This document shows, one piece after another, positions 26,362 to 35,877 of a stretch of DNA of 64,000 bases. Made by a program: the position numbers and the translations under genes. The first letter of the stretch is position 1. Each line of letters starts with the position of its first letter. This stretch comes from Pseudomonas lundensis (GTDB lineage Bacteria; Pseudomonadota; Gammaproteobacteria; Pseudomonadales; Pseudomonadaceae), in assembly GCF_001042985.1 (NCBI RefSeq), contig NZ_JYKY01000020.1, forward strand, positions 1 to 64,000, in the 5' to 3' direction. Below the pieces are notes generated by a model. The model saw only the letters and a program-made list of their open reading frames with translations, ran no database searches and was not told where the DNA came from.

Positions 26362-26544
26362 CGGCCAGTCTAGACAAGACTGAGGCAGAACGCCAACCTC
26401 GGAATAATCAGCCTGATAAAAGTCGCAACAACGGCATTGTTGCAAGGTGTCACCGCTACTACACTCGCTACGTCTTGACACCACGAGTGCCACACGAGGC
26501 CTCGGGAGTTTATTTTCTCCGCATTATTGAACTAGGGATCGCTC

Positions 26545-27981
26545 ATGCTGCGCAAACTCTCACTGGCTATCGCCGTGTCTTGTGCGACCAACGTAATGGC
26601 CATGCAAACCCAGGCCCCCTTGGCCAGCCAGACAGGCCTAGTCAGCGTGTATCACGAGGCGGTGGATAACAACGCCGACCTGGCGGCCGCCCGTGCCGAC
26701 TACGCGGCACGCAAAGAAGTGGTGCCGCAGGCCCGCGCCGGCTTGCTGCCCAACCTGTCGGGCGGTGCCGAGTCGAGCAGCGTGCGCACCTCCATTGACC
26801 AGCCTTCGTTGACCACTACACGCAGTGCGGTGGTGTATCAGGCAACGCTGGCGCAGCCGATCTTTCGCATTGACCGCTGGTTCCAGTTAAAAGCCGCTGA
26901 ATCGGTCAACGAGCAGGCCGCGCTGCAACTGTCGGCCACGGAACAAAACCTGATCCTGCAAACCGCCGAGTCTTACTTCTCGGTGTTGCGTGCCCAGGAC
27001 ACGCTGGCCGCGACCAAGGCCGAGGAAGCGGCGTTCAAGCGCCAGCTGGACCAGTCCCGCGAACGCTTTGACGTGGGCCTGTCGGACAAAACCGATGTGC
27101 TGCAATCCCAGGCCAGTTACGACACCTCGCGCGCCAACCGAATCGTGGCACAGCGCCAGGTCGATGACGCGTTCGAGGCGCTGATCACCCTGACCAACCG
27201 TCAGTACAACTCGATCGAAGGCATGCGCCACACGCTGCCGATCCTGCCGCCGTCACCGAACAACGCCAAAATCTGGGTGGAAACCGCCGCGCAGCAAAAC
27301 CTCAATCTGCTGGCCAGTAACTTTGCCGTGGACGCCGCGCAGGAAACCCTCAAGCAACGCAAGGCCGGTCACGCGCCGACCCTCGATGCGGTGGCGCAGT
27401 ACAAGACCGGCGACAACGACGGTTTTGGCCTGAGCAACCCCAATGCCTTGCAGCAGCGCTACAGCGGTGACGTGTCGCAGCGCAGCATCGGCATTCAGTT
27501 GAACATTCCGATCTACAGCGGCGGCCTGACCAGTTCGCAGGTCCGCGAGTCCTACTCGCGCCTCGATCAGACCGAACAGCAACGTGAAGGCTTGCGCCGT
27601 CAGGTGGTCGAAAACACCCGCAACCTGCACCGCGCGGTCAACACTGACGTCGAACAGGTTCAGGCGCGCAAGCAGTCGATCATTTCCAACCAGAGCGCAC
27701 TGGAAGCCACGGAAATCGGTTATCAGGTGGGCACGCGCAACATCGTCGACGTGCTGGACGCCCAGCGCCAGCTGTACAACTCGGTGCGTGATTACAACAA
27801 CACCCGTTACGACTACATCCTCGACAACCTGCGCCTCAAGCAAGTCGCCGGCACGCTGAACCCCGGCGATCTGGACGCGCTGTCGCGTTACCTGAAAGCC
27901 GACTACAACCCCGACAAAGACTTCCTGCCGCCCGATCTGGCTCAAGCAGCCGAAGCAAATATGCGCTCACCAGGCAACTGA
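26545..27981 (+). CDS. tolC: TolC-family outer-membrane efflux/secretion channel
   Basis: The 478-residue protein starts with a signal peptide (LSLAIAVSCATNVMA) and has the two repeated outer-membrane-efflux domains of TolC: about 35-230 (YHEAVDNNADLAAARADY) and 250-450 (NLNLLASNFAVDAAQETLKQ, GTRNIVDVLDAQRQLYNS). It forms the trimeric tunnel used by type I secretion and RND or ABC pumps. No inner-membrane partner is adjacent, as is usual for a shared TolC. It is followed by a clear intrinsic terminator. Confidence 0.92.
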   Translation: MLRKLSLAIAVSCATNVMAMQTQAPLASQTGLVSVYHEAVDNNADLAAARADYAARKEVVPQARAGLLPNLSGGAESSSVRTSIDQPSLTTTRSAVVYQATLAQPIFRIDRWFQLKAAESVNEQAALQLSATEQNLILQTAESYFSVLRAQDTLAATKAEEAAFKRQLDQSRERFDVGLSDKTDVLQSQASYDTSRANRIVAQRQVDDAFEALITLTNRQYNSIEGMRHTLPILPPSPNNAKIWVETAAQQNLNLLASNFAVDAAQETLKQRKAGHAPTLDAVAQYKTGDNDGFGLSNPNALQQRYSGDVSQRSIGIQLNIPIYSGGLTSSQVRESYSRLDQTEQQREGLRRQVVENTRNLHRAVNTDVEQVQARKQSIISNQSALEATEIGYQVGTRNIVDVLDAQRQLYNSVRDYNNTRYDYILDNLRLKQVAGTLNPGDLDALSRYLKADYNPDKDFLPPDLAQAAEANMRSPGN

Positions 27982-27989
27982 AGCCGTTG

Positions 27990-28024
27990 ACCGGGATCTG
28001 GGCTACGGCTGCGATCCCGGTTTT
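27990..28024 (+). terminator. Intrinsic terminator of tolC
   Basis: ACCGGGATC (27990-27998) pairs with GATCCCGGT (28013-28021), followed by TTTT. It begins nine bases after the tolC stop and separates tolC from the accessory toxin-like locus. Confidence 0.8.
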
Positions 28025-28118
28025 CATCGGCATACCCCGCTACCACCTGTACCTGTCAATTGCAGTGGTTAATACGGCATCGGTCGTGTGACTTCTGGAA
28101 CCCATAACAGGTACGCCT

Positions 28119-29948
28119 ATGCCTACATCCCTTGCAATAACACCAGCCCCGGTTTCCCTCACCCCTGCTGCCAGCGCTGTCAAGGCTCAGTTCGCTGACC
28201 CGCCAGATCTGGAGGCGATGGCACGCACCCTGCTGAGCAGAGCGATTGTTGAAAAATACCCCTCTCTGACAATCGACCTGACACACACCAAGCTAGCGGT
28301 TCCGCGTGACACCTTGGGTTGGGACTTACAACCCTTTTTCCCCATGGTGCTGGACTATCTTGGTAATGGCACAGCGCTGGATTTCACCCCCCGCAACAAT
28401 CAACCCTATTTCCTTTGCGACGACCCACCTCATAGGCTCGCGCCTGCTGACGGCACGCTGGACATGAACGTCATCAAGGAGGTGGTCGAAGAACTGACCT
28501 GGCGTCTGCCAATCAGCTTGCAGAACGCGCTGAGTGATTTCTGGTCAGCAGCCTCCAACACCGGTATCAGCCGCTGGCTATGGCTCAGCCATATGTTCAG
28601 AGACAACCTGACCATCAGCGTCGCGCAACAGCCCGACCTGACAAACGACACTCGTAGCGCCATCCAGCAACTTATCGACTACCCCGAGAGAAGGAATCGG
28701 CTCGCCCAGTATGGGTCAAAGGCTGCCCGCGCCTATTTGCTCAAGGCCACCCTCAGCAATGGGGGGGAGCGTTCGGGTTTGAGCTCAATCATGCTCATCG
28801 AAAGCCCTGGCCAATTGCTTTGTTGGTTCCAAAATGGCCAGATAGGTTCGTTCAGATCCTGGGATTCATTTACCCTTGCCTGGGGAACGAGATTGGGGAT
28901 TTCCGGGACCGTAAAGAGCATTTACACCAAGCGCTTTGAACTCGATGGCGACGTGTTCGAAGCCCGCAGTGCCGCCGAACTCAATCAACAGCTGGAAAGC
29001 CTGATCCGGCTCAAATTACCGGCGAGTATCGGCTGGTACTCATTGCAAGCGGTGTACAAGGACATCGCTGATCCGTCTGTGCGATTCCTCACTACGGCCA
29101 AGGCTGACCCGCAAACACTCGCCACTCTCGAACAACACCTGCCGGACTGGCTCAAAAAAGCGTCACTCTCGGATCAGGCGCGCTACCGCCAGTTCAGCCT
29201 GGCGCTGGCGAGCACGAAAAAAAACCATCAAGTGAAAACATTCCTGAGTGATATCGCCGATATTCACGTTTATACCGTCGAGGTTTTGCATCAACTGCTG
29301 CGACGCGATTTACACAAATTTGAGCCTGACGCCAAGCATCGGAGCCCCGAAGACCGGTTGGCGCCCAACGATATTGAGCTGACATTTCACACCGTGACAG
29401 GGCTGCCCGGCACGATCGGCATCGAAGAACGGGTGCACATGAGCCTGACCGAACTGGCCCTGAAAAACCTGATGGGGCTTCCTACTGGCCGCTTGACCCT
29501 GCGTCATCGAACAGGGTTTGACCTGCCCGCCTGGCTGACCCCCGAATACATCACCCGTCGTAACGGGTTGATCGAGCAAGCCAATATCGGTGAGGTCTAC
29601 CCCAAGCACCTCGAAAGCCTGCTCTTGAGTGATACCCCCGACGCCCAGGAACGCCAACGTCTGTACGCCGAGTACCTGCGTCTACAGCTGCCATTGCTGG
29701 CGCTGGAATTGAGCCTCAAAAAAGAGAATGGCGTGACCGCCCGGGGCGCCCGCTATGTCGCTGCGTTGATGAACCGGTTGTCGGTTGACCGGCAGGTCGA
29801 TGGGCAAACAGTGGTCATTCGTCATTTGGGATTTTTGCGAGAAAAAGAAACGGCGCTGGATGTCGTCAGCAACATGTTCATCATTGAATCGGACAGCATG
29901 GAGAGAGGCCCGCATCTGCTCTATCGCCCTTTTTACGCGCACCCCTGA
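28119..29948 (+). CDS. DUF6543-type giant toxin-like protein, N-terminal part (frameshifted)
   Basis: This 609-residue frame matches the N-terminal module of Pseudomonas DUF6543 ('dermonecrotic toxin domain') proteins. Signatures are LEQHLPDWLKKASLSDQ (about 345), PNDIELTFHTVTGLPG (about 420), MSLTELALKNLMGLPTGRL (about 445) and LPLLALELSLKKENG near residue 530. There is no signal peptide or membrane helix. It stops at TGA right after LLYRPFYAHP; the expected continuation (PLIEFTTRATL) lies in the -1 frame and leads directly into the next frame. Adding one C to the CCCC run at 29942-29945 fuses both into about 1,566 residues. The pair lies between the tolC terminator and waaA. Family function is unproven; toxin or effector is an inference. 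Confidence 0.75.
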   Translation: MPTSLAITPAPVSLTPAASAVKAQFADPPDLEAMARTLLSRAIVEKYPSLTIDLTHTKLAVPRDTLGWDLQPFFPMVLDYLGNGTALDFTPRNNQPYFLCDDPPHRLAPADGTLDMNVIKEVVEELTWRLPISLQNALSDFWSAASNTGISRWLWLSHMFRDNLTISVAQQPDLTNDTRSAIQQLIDYPERRNRLAQYGSKAARAYLLKATLSNGGERSGLSSIMLIESPGQLLCWFQNGQIGSFRSWDSFTLAWGTRLGISGTVKSIYTKRFELDGDVFEARSAAELNQQLESLIRLKLPASIGWYSLQAVYKDIADPSVRFLTTAKADPQTLATLEQHLPDWLKKASLSDQARYRQFSLALASTKKNHQVKTFLSDIADIHVYTVEVLHQLLRRDLHKFEPDAKHRSPEDRLAPNDIELTFHTVTGLPGTIGIEERVHMSLTELALKNLMGLPTGRLTLRHRTGFDLPAWLTPEYITRRNGLIEQANIGEVYPKHLESLLLSDTPDAQERQRLYAEYLRLQLPLLALELSLKKENGVTARGARYVAALMNRLSVDRQVDGQTVVIRHLGFLREKETALDVVSNMFIIESDSMERGPHLLYRPFYAHP

Positions 29949-29974
29949 TCGAGTTCACGACCCGAGCGACCTTA

Positions 29975-32818
29975 ATGAGCGCAATCGCCGAACCCGGCGC
30001 GTTGCAAGACAGCGTGCTCACCTGGCTGAGCGACAACGCCCGCCCGATCTACGACAAAGGCGGCTTCAAAGAACCGCACATCGTGCGGTTTGGAGTCGGC
30101 GATGAGTTCGCCCCGTTCTCTGTTCCCGAACCTGCCCAACTCGCAATCAATGGCGCCAACAACGAGCTATTGCAGTACTTGCTCAACGGTCAGTTGATGC
30201 TGTCGCTGTACGGGAGTAACGCCAGAGCCCTGATCGACCAGGCCGAGGCGGCGTCCGTCTCCAACAACGAAAGCCGATGGGGTATTTTTCTGGAAGGTGG
30301 CGGGCTGATTTTCAACAGCCTTATGCAACTGCCTGGTTTGCCTCGCCCCCTGATGTTAGCGGGCTGGCTGCTGGGCCTGGCTCAATCGGCGATTGGCGAC
30401 ATACCGGCACTCGAGAGCCATGACTCAAACGAAAGAGAGCTGGCATTGGTCGATGTGCTGATCAATGTCGGCCAACTGCTCTTGCACCTGGCTCCGAAGG
30501 GTAATCCAGAACGTCTGCCAGCGCTAAAACAACTGAAACAAAGCGCCGTACGTCCTTTTGCACCGCCTCGCGTTGCCGAAGAGTGGCCCGAACCGCCACC
30601 CCCTCGCATCCATGAGGGCGCCGTGGCCTTACCCGGAGAGTTCCCCAACAGCGAGAGCACGATCCTGGACTTCAGCTTTGCCAGCGCTCGCAATCGCCTG
30701 ACCCCCAGCCAGCGCGAACGGCTGGTGGCCTTGCAGATCACCCGACCTACACCCTTTCCACCCGCCCACGCCAACGGAGCCGCCAAAGGGCTGTACTCCA
30801 TTCAAGGCAAATGGCATGTGCTGATCGACACAGCGCTGCTCTTCGAAGTTGAATTGCAGCCTGAGGGGCATGCCACCATTGTTTCGCCTACGGGTATTCG
30901 CCACAGGGGGCCTAACGTTCGGGCAGACGCTAATGGTAACTGGTCCCTGGATTTGGGCTTGCGCCTGCACGGCGGGATGCCACCCAAGCGCATCGCCGCG
31001 TTCAAACAGCAAAAACAGACACGGATCAACGAACTGAAAGCCACGCTGGAAGCCTTTTTCGATCACGAGAAACCGCTTCACGATAACCTGCGCACCACGC
31101 AAGCCATCTATTTACACGCCAGCAAAGACCCCCGCTTTACGATTGAACAACTGACGCAGTTTCGCGATAAGTTCCAAGCTGCCATCGCCCGACAACAAAC
31201 CGCGTTGCAAGAACTCCTGGACAGCATTAACGAGCGCAGCGAACTGCACATACCGTTTAGCGAACAAGTGGTCATTTCATTGCTGGAAAAGGCATTTGAT
31301 AATCGCGCCGCAGCGTTGTTCGGCCTGGCCTCTGAACAAAGGGTGATCGCCCGGCAATGGCCACAGTTCACCACCCCTGGCCCCGCACAGGAAGTGGCCG
31401 CACACAACGCCCCTCAAGAATTCCTGCATTTCATCAAAGTGCAAATAGAACTTAATGAGCGCGCCGTCGACTACCTGGACACCCGCAACAGCTTCATCGA
31501 ACGACTAAACAACCTGAGCAACGCAGGGGTTGAGGCCGCGAATAAACTGATCGAGAGCCTCTCTGCAGAAGAACACAGCAGTCTGGCGCTCAAGAGTTTC
31601 CTGCTCAACTGTCTCAAGCTTGCCAGCTCCAAGAGCGATGCCGGCATCAAGGTTGAAAGCAGCCTCGACAATGCCATCGACCCTCTCAAGGAATATGTTC
31701 AGACCCATAACCAACTCAACACCCTTGAGCTTGAGCCCGGTAAGCGTCTGGAAGTGCTGGATAGTGTTGTCGAGCACTACGGTCACGCGCTGGACGCCCT
31801 GCAAGGGATCGAACTGATCAACAGAGATGAACTGGACATCGATTACTTCAACAAACTTCGCCAACTGCTGACTGACCTCTACAAAGAGGCAACCGGGCAA
31901 CTGGCCGCAGAAATAAAACCCCCTGCAAAACCTCGCAAAAAAACCCGCAAACGCACACCCTCGGTAACCGGCAAGCCACAACGCAAGGTGATCAATGCGC
32001 GCGGCAAAGGCAGTTTGATTGGCAGCGTTCTTCCGGCGGGTGGCGAATGGCCGATTGAGGTGATAGAGATACGCGCCGAGTACGACAACAAATTGCTCTC
32101 CACCTATGCACAGCACGGGGAGGAATGGGTCGAGATCCAGGCTTCACGTCCCGCCGCCCCCATTGTCAAACGCATGCTGGACGTGGTTAAGGGCCAGGCG
32201 CGCAAGCTCTACGCGATGTTTGAGCACATCAAACGCAGGGCCGCACGCTACAAGCGCCAGGTACGCCACCCTGAAGAAATAGAAGAAATCCTCAGCCATG
32301 AAGCGTCCAAGTTCGACAAATTGGCAGACGAACTTAACGCGGCACTGCAGGAAAAGCCGGAAACAGACCGTTTGCCTGCTGATCAAATGTTGGTCAATGA
32401 CATGCATAGCGCGGCCCAGCAACTGGATCAGACCGGTAAAGCACTGCGCCTTCAGCTCTGCCTTGAGCTACCACCGACCCAGGGCAACCTGCAATACCTG
32501 CTGGATGGCAGGCGGGTACAAATTGCGGGCCTGAGAGGGCGCGTTCAGTTAACGGGTGAACGGCGGGATTATATTCAAGAGTTTTCCATCAGTGAGCCGG
32601 GCAAGCCGCCCCTGTGGTATGCCCACTTTCACTACGAGCACGCCACCACGCCTAAAGAGAATTACACCGTGGCCCACCTGAAAACCAAAGAGCAACGCAA
32701 GCTGAGTTATTTTTCCCAACTGAACACGGCGCAAAGCGAACAAGCCATTGTGAACGTACACCGTGGTCAAATCGGTAAAAACATGGCCGAGCGCTGGTTC
32801 TTACCTTTAGCGCACTAA
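29975..32818 (+). CDS. DUF6543-type giant toxin-like protein, C-terminal part (frameshifted)
   Basis: This frame is 947 residues counted from an ATG that has no ribosome site and is probably internal to the intact gene. It opens with GALQDSVLTWLSDNARPIYD and KEPHIVRFGVGDEFAPF, the standard continuation of DUF6543 proteins. Residues about 105-145 form a hydrophobic hairpin (MLAGWLLGLAQSAIG). Long helical, coiled-coil-like stretches follow (about 340-640), then a strongly basic segment around residue 650 (PRKKTRKRTPS), and a C-terminal domain of about 290 residues that I do not recognise. No protease, deamidase or glycosyltransferase motif is evident. Its TAA shares bases with the waaA stop on the other strand (CTAA at 32815-32818). 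If the frameshift is real, this half may not be made. Confidence 0.7.
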   Translation: MSAIAEPGALQDSVLTWLSDNARPIYDKGGFKEPHIVRFGVGDEFAPFSVPEPAQLAINGANNELLQYLLNGQLMLSLYGSNARALIDQAEAASVSNNESRWGIFLEGGGLIFNSLMQLPGLPRPLMLAGWLLGLAQSAIGDIPALESHDSNERELALVDVLINVGQLLLHLAPKGNPERLPALKQLKQSAVRPFAPPRVAEEWPEPPPPRIHEGAVALPGEFPNSESTILDFSFASARNRLTPSQRERLVALQITRPTPFPPAHANGAAKGLYSIQGKWHVLIDTALLFEVELQPEGHATIVSPTGIRHRGPNVRADANGNWSLDLGLRLHGGMPPKRIAAFKQQKQTRINELKATLEAFFDHEKPLHDNLRTTQAIYLHASKDPRFTIEQLTQFRDKFQAAIARQQTALQELLDSINERSELHIPFSEQVVISLLEKAFDNRAAALFGLASEQRVIARQWPQFTTPGPAQEVAAHNAPQEFLHFIKVQIELNERAVDYLDTRNSFIERLNNLSNAGVEAANKLIESLSAEEHSSLALKSFLLNCLKLASSKSDAGIKVESSLDNAIDPLKEYVQTHNQLNTLELEPGKRLEVLDSVVEHYGHALDALQGIELINRDELDIDYFNKLRQLLTDLYKEATGQLAAEIKPPAKPRKKTRKRTPSVTGKPQRKVINARGKGSLIGSVLPAGGEWPIEVIEIRAEYDNKLLSTYAQHGEEWVEIQASRPAAPIVKRMLDVVKGQARKLYAMFEHIKRRAARYKRQVRHPEEIEEILSHEASKFDKLADELNAALQEKPETDRLPADQMLVNDMHSAAQQLDQTGKALRLQLCLELPPTQGNLQYLLDGRRVQIAGLRGRVQLTGERRDYIQEFSISEPGKPPLWYAHFHYEHATTPKENYTVAHLKTKEQRKLSYFSQLNTAQSEQAIVNVHRGQIGKNMAERWFLPLAH

Positions 32819-34116
32819 GGGTTCTGCGTCACCGGATGGATAGGCGATAGCAAACGCGCCAATCCATCCAGTAAATGCTGCAAGGCCCCCTGATTGGCCC
32901 GCATCACACTCAGACCCGCCTGAGCCATGTGCTGTGCATCCTGAGGCAACTCGAACAAACGCCGAACCGCAATGGCCAGCCCTTGAGCATCGTCCACTTC
33001 CTCCAATGCACCGGCCTGACGCAATAGCGTTGCAATTTCCAGAAAATTGAACAGGTGGGGGCCGCTCAGCACAGGCTTGCCCAGCGCGGCCGGTTCCAGC
33101 AGGTTGTGCCCGCCGTTGGGAACCAGGCTGCCGCCAACAAACGCGCTGTCGGCCAATGCGTACAAAAACAACAACTCACCCATGGTGTCCCCCAGCAGCA
33201 CTTGAGTGTGCAGGCCGACCGGCGCGGCTGTAGAGCGGCGCAGCGTATCGAAACCTTCACGCTGGCACAGCTCGAACACGCTGTTGAAGCGCTCGGGGTG
33301 ACGCGGGACAAGAATCAGCAACGCATCGGGATAGTGGCCGAGCAGTTGTCGATGGGCCGCCAGGATGATTTCGTCCTCGCCTTCATGGGTGCTGGCCGCA
33401 ATCCACACCGGGCGTTCTTGCGCCTGCCATTGTTCACGCAACGCTCGCGCCGCGGTGAGCAGTTGCGGGTCGATGGTCAGATCGAATTTGATCGAGCCGG
33501 TCACTTGCACGCATTCAGGACGCGCGCCCAACTGACGGAAGCGCTCGGCTTCGGCTTCGGTCTGTACCGCGATCAAGCTCATTTCTTCGAGCATGGGCCG
33601 GGTGAGTTTGGCGAAGCGCGCATAGCCTTTGGCCGAACGGGCCGAAAGCCGGGCATTGGCCAGCGCCACGGGGATCCCGCGCTTGGCGCACTGGTGGATG
33701 TGGTTGGGCCACAGCTCGGTTTCCATGATGACGGCCAGTTTGGGCTGCACCCGCGCTAAAAAGCGCGCCGCTGCCCACGGCAAGTCGTAAGGCAAATAAC
33801 AATGCTGAATGCGCGGTTCATCGGCAAACAGGGCCTCGATCCGCTGTGAACCGGTCGGCGTCATGCAGGTCACAGTGATCGGCATCTGTGGATAACGTGT
33901 GAGCAGCGCCCGAATCATGGGCGCGGCAGCAATGCTTTCGCCCACTGACACGGCATGCACCCAGATCCCGCCCGGCTGCATCACGGGCAGGTTCAGGGCG
34001 AAACGTTCACCGATGCGTTTGGCGTAAGCGGGCGCCTTGCGTGCCCGCAGCCACAAGCGAATCGCTACCAGCGGCAGCCCCAGATGAAACAGCAAGGTGT
34101 ACAGGGTTCTATTCAT
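32815..34116 (-). CDS. waaA: 3-deoxy-D-manno-octulosonic acid (Kdo) transferase
   Basis: WaaA adds Kdo residues to the lipid A precursor at the inner membrane. The 433-residue protein has an N-terminal membrane anchor (LYTLLFHLGLPLVAIRLWL), the GERF motif (about residue 37), WVHAVSVGESIAAAPMI near residue 55 with the catalytic Glu, and the C-terminal GT-B half ending with VGGSLVPNGGHNLLEPAALG. It is transcribed towards the toxin-like locus; their stop codons overlap. Confidence 0.96.
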   Translation of the reverse strand: MNRTLYTLLFHLGLPLVAIRLWLRARKAPAYAKRIGERFALNLPVMQPGGIWVHAVSVGESIAAAPMIRALLTRYPQMPITVTCMTPTGSQRIEALFADEPRIQHCYLPYDLPWAAARFLARVQPKLAVIMETELWPNHIHQCAKRGIPVALANARLSARSAKGYARFAKLTRPMLEEMSLIAVQTEAEAERFRQLGARPECVQVTGSIKFDLTIDPQLLTAARALREQWQAQERPVWIAASTHEGEDEIILAAHRQLLGHYPDALLILVPRHPERFNSVFELCQREGFDTLRRSTAAPVGLHTQVLLGDTMGELLFLYALADSAFVGGSLVPNGGHNLLEPAALGKPVLSGPHLFNFLEIATLLRQAGALEEVDDAQGLAIAVRRLFELPQDAQHMAQAGLSVMRANQGALQHLLDGLARLLSPIHPVTQNP

Positions 34117-34262
34117 GGGCGCGGAGTTTACTTGAAAACGACATCCACGATGATGGCACCGAACAAGGCCCGCGCAAGGTGCAATAAAAACCGCTACACA
34201 CTTTTACAATCACTAGAATGCCGTGCTGTTAAATTGCTGCGCCCCTCATTCAGGACTCCAAC

Positions 34263-34595
34263 ATGAACGCTTACTACTACTTGGCCATCGCCATTTGCGC
34301 CGAAGTGATTGCCACCGTATCGATGAAAGCGATCAAAGGTTTCAGCACGCCCTTGCCCCTTGTGCTGGTGATTGCCGGTTACGCCACGGCGTTCTGGATG
34401 CTGACGCTGGTGGTGCGCACCATTCCGGTCGGGGTTGCCTACGCTGTGTGGGCGGGCATGGGGATCGTGATGGTGAGCGTTGCCGCACTGTTTATCTACG
34501 GACAGAAACTCGACGTGCCGGCCATGCTGGGCATGGCGCTGATTGTGCTGGGCGTGGTGGTGATTCAGCTGTTTTCCAAAACCGCCGGTCATTAA
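34263..34595 (+). CDS. SMR-family multidrug efflux protein (EmrE/QacE-like)
   Basis: The 110-residue protein has four membrane helices and reads closely like EmrE: YLAIAICAEVIATVSMKAI with the essential membrane Glu14, GVAYAVWAGMGIVMVS with the conserved Trp, and FIYGQKLDVPAMLGMALI. It should work as an antiparallel dimer exchanging protons for cationic drugs. AGGACTCC precedes the ATG. The AVWAGMG signature fits the Qac subtype rather than the guanidinium (Gdx) subtype. It stands alone between waaA and the redox operon. Confidence 0.92.
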   Translation: MNAYYYLAIAICAEVIATVSMKAIKGFSTPLPLVLVIAGYATAFWMLTLVVRTIPVGVAYAVWAGMGIVMVSVAALFIYGQKLDVPAMLGMALIVLGVVVIQLFSKTAGH

Positions 34596-34639
34596 CCCGC
34601 TGCACGCCGTGGCGCTGAAGCGCGGCGTCGCAGGGTTAG

Positions 34640-34676
34640 CCTGATAGGGGCGCGATCAGGATGTATACTCCCGGCC
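34640..34676 (+). promoter_or_regulatory. Putative sigma-70 promoter of the FAD oxidoreductase operon
   Basis: TATACT preceded by TG (GGATGTATACTCCCGG, -10 near 34662-34667) is a good extended -10, about 35 bases before the ATG at 34702. A CTGATA at 34640-34645 is a weak -35 match at about 16 bases. This is prediction from sequence only. Confidence 0.4.
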
Positions 34677-34701
34677 TTGTCTTTGAACGCTGAGGTCGCC
34701 C

Positions 34702-35877
34702 ATGCCATCTGTAATTTCCACCGACGTATTGATTGTCGGCGCTGGTGTCGCCGGCCTCTGGCTCAATGCCCGCCTGCGTAAACAGGGCTTTTCCACGATA
34801 GTGGTCGAGCGCGAAAGCCTGGGCGGCGGCCAAAGTGTGAAGTCTCAAGGCATCATCCATGGTGGCGCCAAGTACGCGCTGCATGGCGCACTGACCGGCG
34901 CCTCCGAAGCCATTGCCGACATGCCGCGCCGCTGGCGCGAAGCGTTGGCCGGTGACGGGGAACTGGACTTAAGCGGCGTTCGTATCCTGTCCCAGGCCCA
35001 TTACCTGTGGTCACCGGGCACACTGGCGGGCAACCTCACCAGCTTCTTCGCCAGCAAGGCCGTCCGGGGCCGTGTCGATCAGGTCAAGGGCGAGCAATTG
35101 CCCCCTGCCCTCCAAGACCCGCGCTTCAAAGGCAAGGTGTACCGTCTGGCCGAGCTGGTGGTCGACGTGCCGAGCCTGATTGAACGGCTGGCCAACCTCG
35201 CAGGGGATGGCTTGCTCGCAGGGCAATCCATCGAGCCGCTGTTCGAGAACAACGATCTGGTGGGCTTGCGGGTCGACGGGCGCGACATCCACGCGCAACG
35301 TATCGTGTTCAGCGCCGGGGCCGGTAATGCCGAGCTGCTGGCCGGTGCAGGCATCAGTGTTCCCGCGCAACAGGTGCGGCCTTTGCACATGGTGCTGGTC
35401 AAGGGGCCGAGCCTCAAACCGCTGTACGCGCACTGCCTGGGCGGCGGTCCCAAGCCGCGCATTACCGTGACCACCCACCCGGCGGCCAATGGCGAGTGGG
35501 TGTGGTATCTGGGGGGCGATATTGCCGAGGCCGACGGGGTGGCCCGCGAACCGGCCGAGCAAATCGCCGTGGCGCAAAAAGAGCTGAGCAACCTGCTGCC
35601 GTGGGTCGACCTGAGCCAGGCGCAATGGGCCACATTGCGGGTCAACCGTGCTGAACCCGCGCAATCGGGTCTGGTGCGCCCGGACAACGCCTTTCTGTCC
35701 GATCAGGGCCGCTTGCTGGTGGGCTGGCCCACCAAACTGGCGCTGGCACCGGATTTCTCGGACCGCGTGCTGCAAGCCCTGGAGCAGGACGGCATCAAAC
35801 CGGGTCATGCCCCTGCCCTGCCTGAGCTGCCACGCCCGCCACTGGGCCAGACACCCTGGGAGCAACTGCTGCCATGA
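34702..35877 (+). CDS. FAD-dependent oxidoreductase (DAO family)
   Basis: The 391-residue protein opens with a Rossmann FAD-binding motif (VLIVGAGVAGLWLNARLRK), followed by VVERESLGGGQSVKSQGIIHGG, the DAO-family signature. The C-terminal part contains LRVNRAEPAQSG and LLVGWPTKLALAPDF. The substrate is unknown; glycine/sarcosine- or glycerol-3-phosphate-oxidase-like folds are the nearest recognisable relatives. It overlaps the aldo/keto reductase start by four bases (ATGA), so the two are translationally coupled. Confidence 0.85.
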   Translation: MPSVISTDVLIVGAGVAGLWLNARLRKQGFSTIVVERESLGGGQSVKSQGIIHGGAKYALHGALTGASEAIADMPRRWREALAGDGELDLSGVRILSQAHYLWSPGTLAGNLTSFFASKAVRGRVDQVKGEQLPPALQDPRFKGKVYRLAELVVDVPSLIERLANLAGDGLLAGQSIEPLFENNDLVGLRVDGRDIHAQRIVFSAGAGNAELLAGAGISVPAQQVRPLHMVLVKGPSLKPLYAHCLGGGPKPRITVTTHPAANGEWVWYLGGDIAEADGVAREPAEQIAVAQKELSNLLPWVDLSQAQWATLRVNRAEPAQSGLVRPDNAFLSDQGRLLVGWPTKLALAPDFSDRVLQALEQDGIKPGHAPALPELPRPPLGQTPWEQLLP

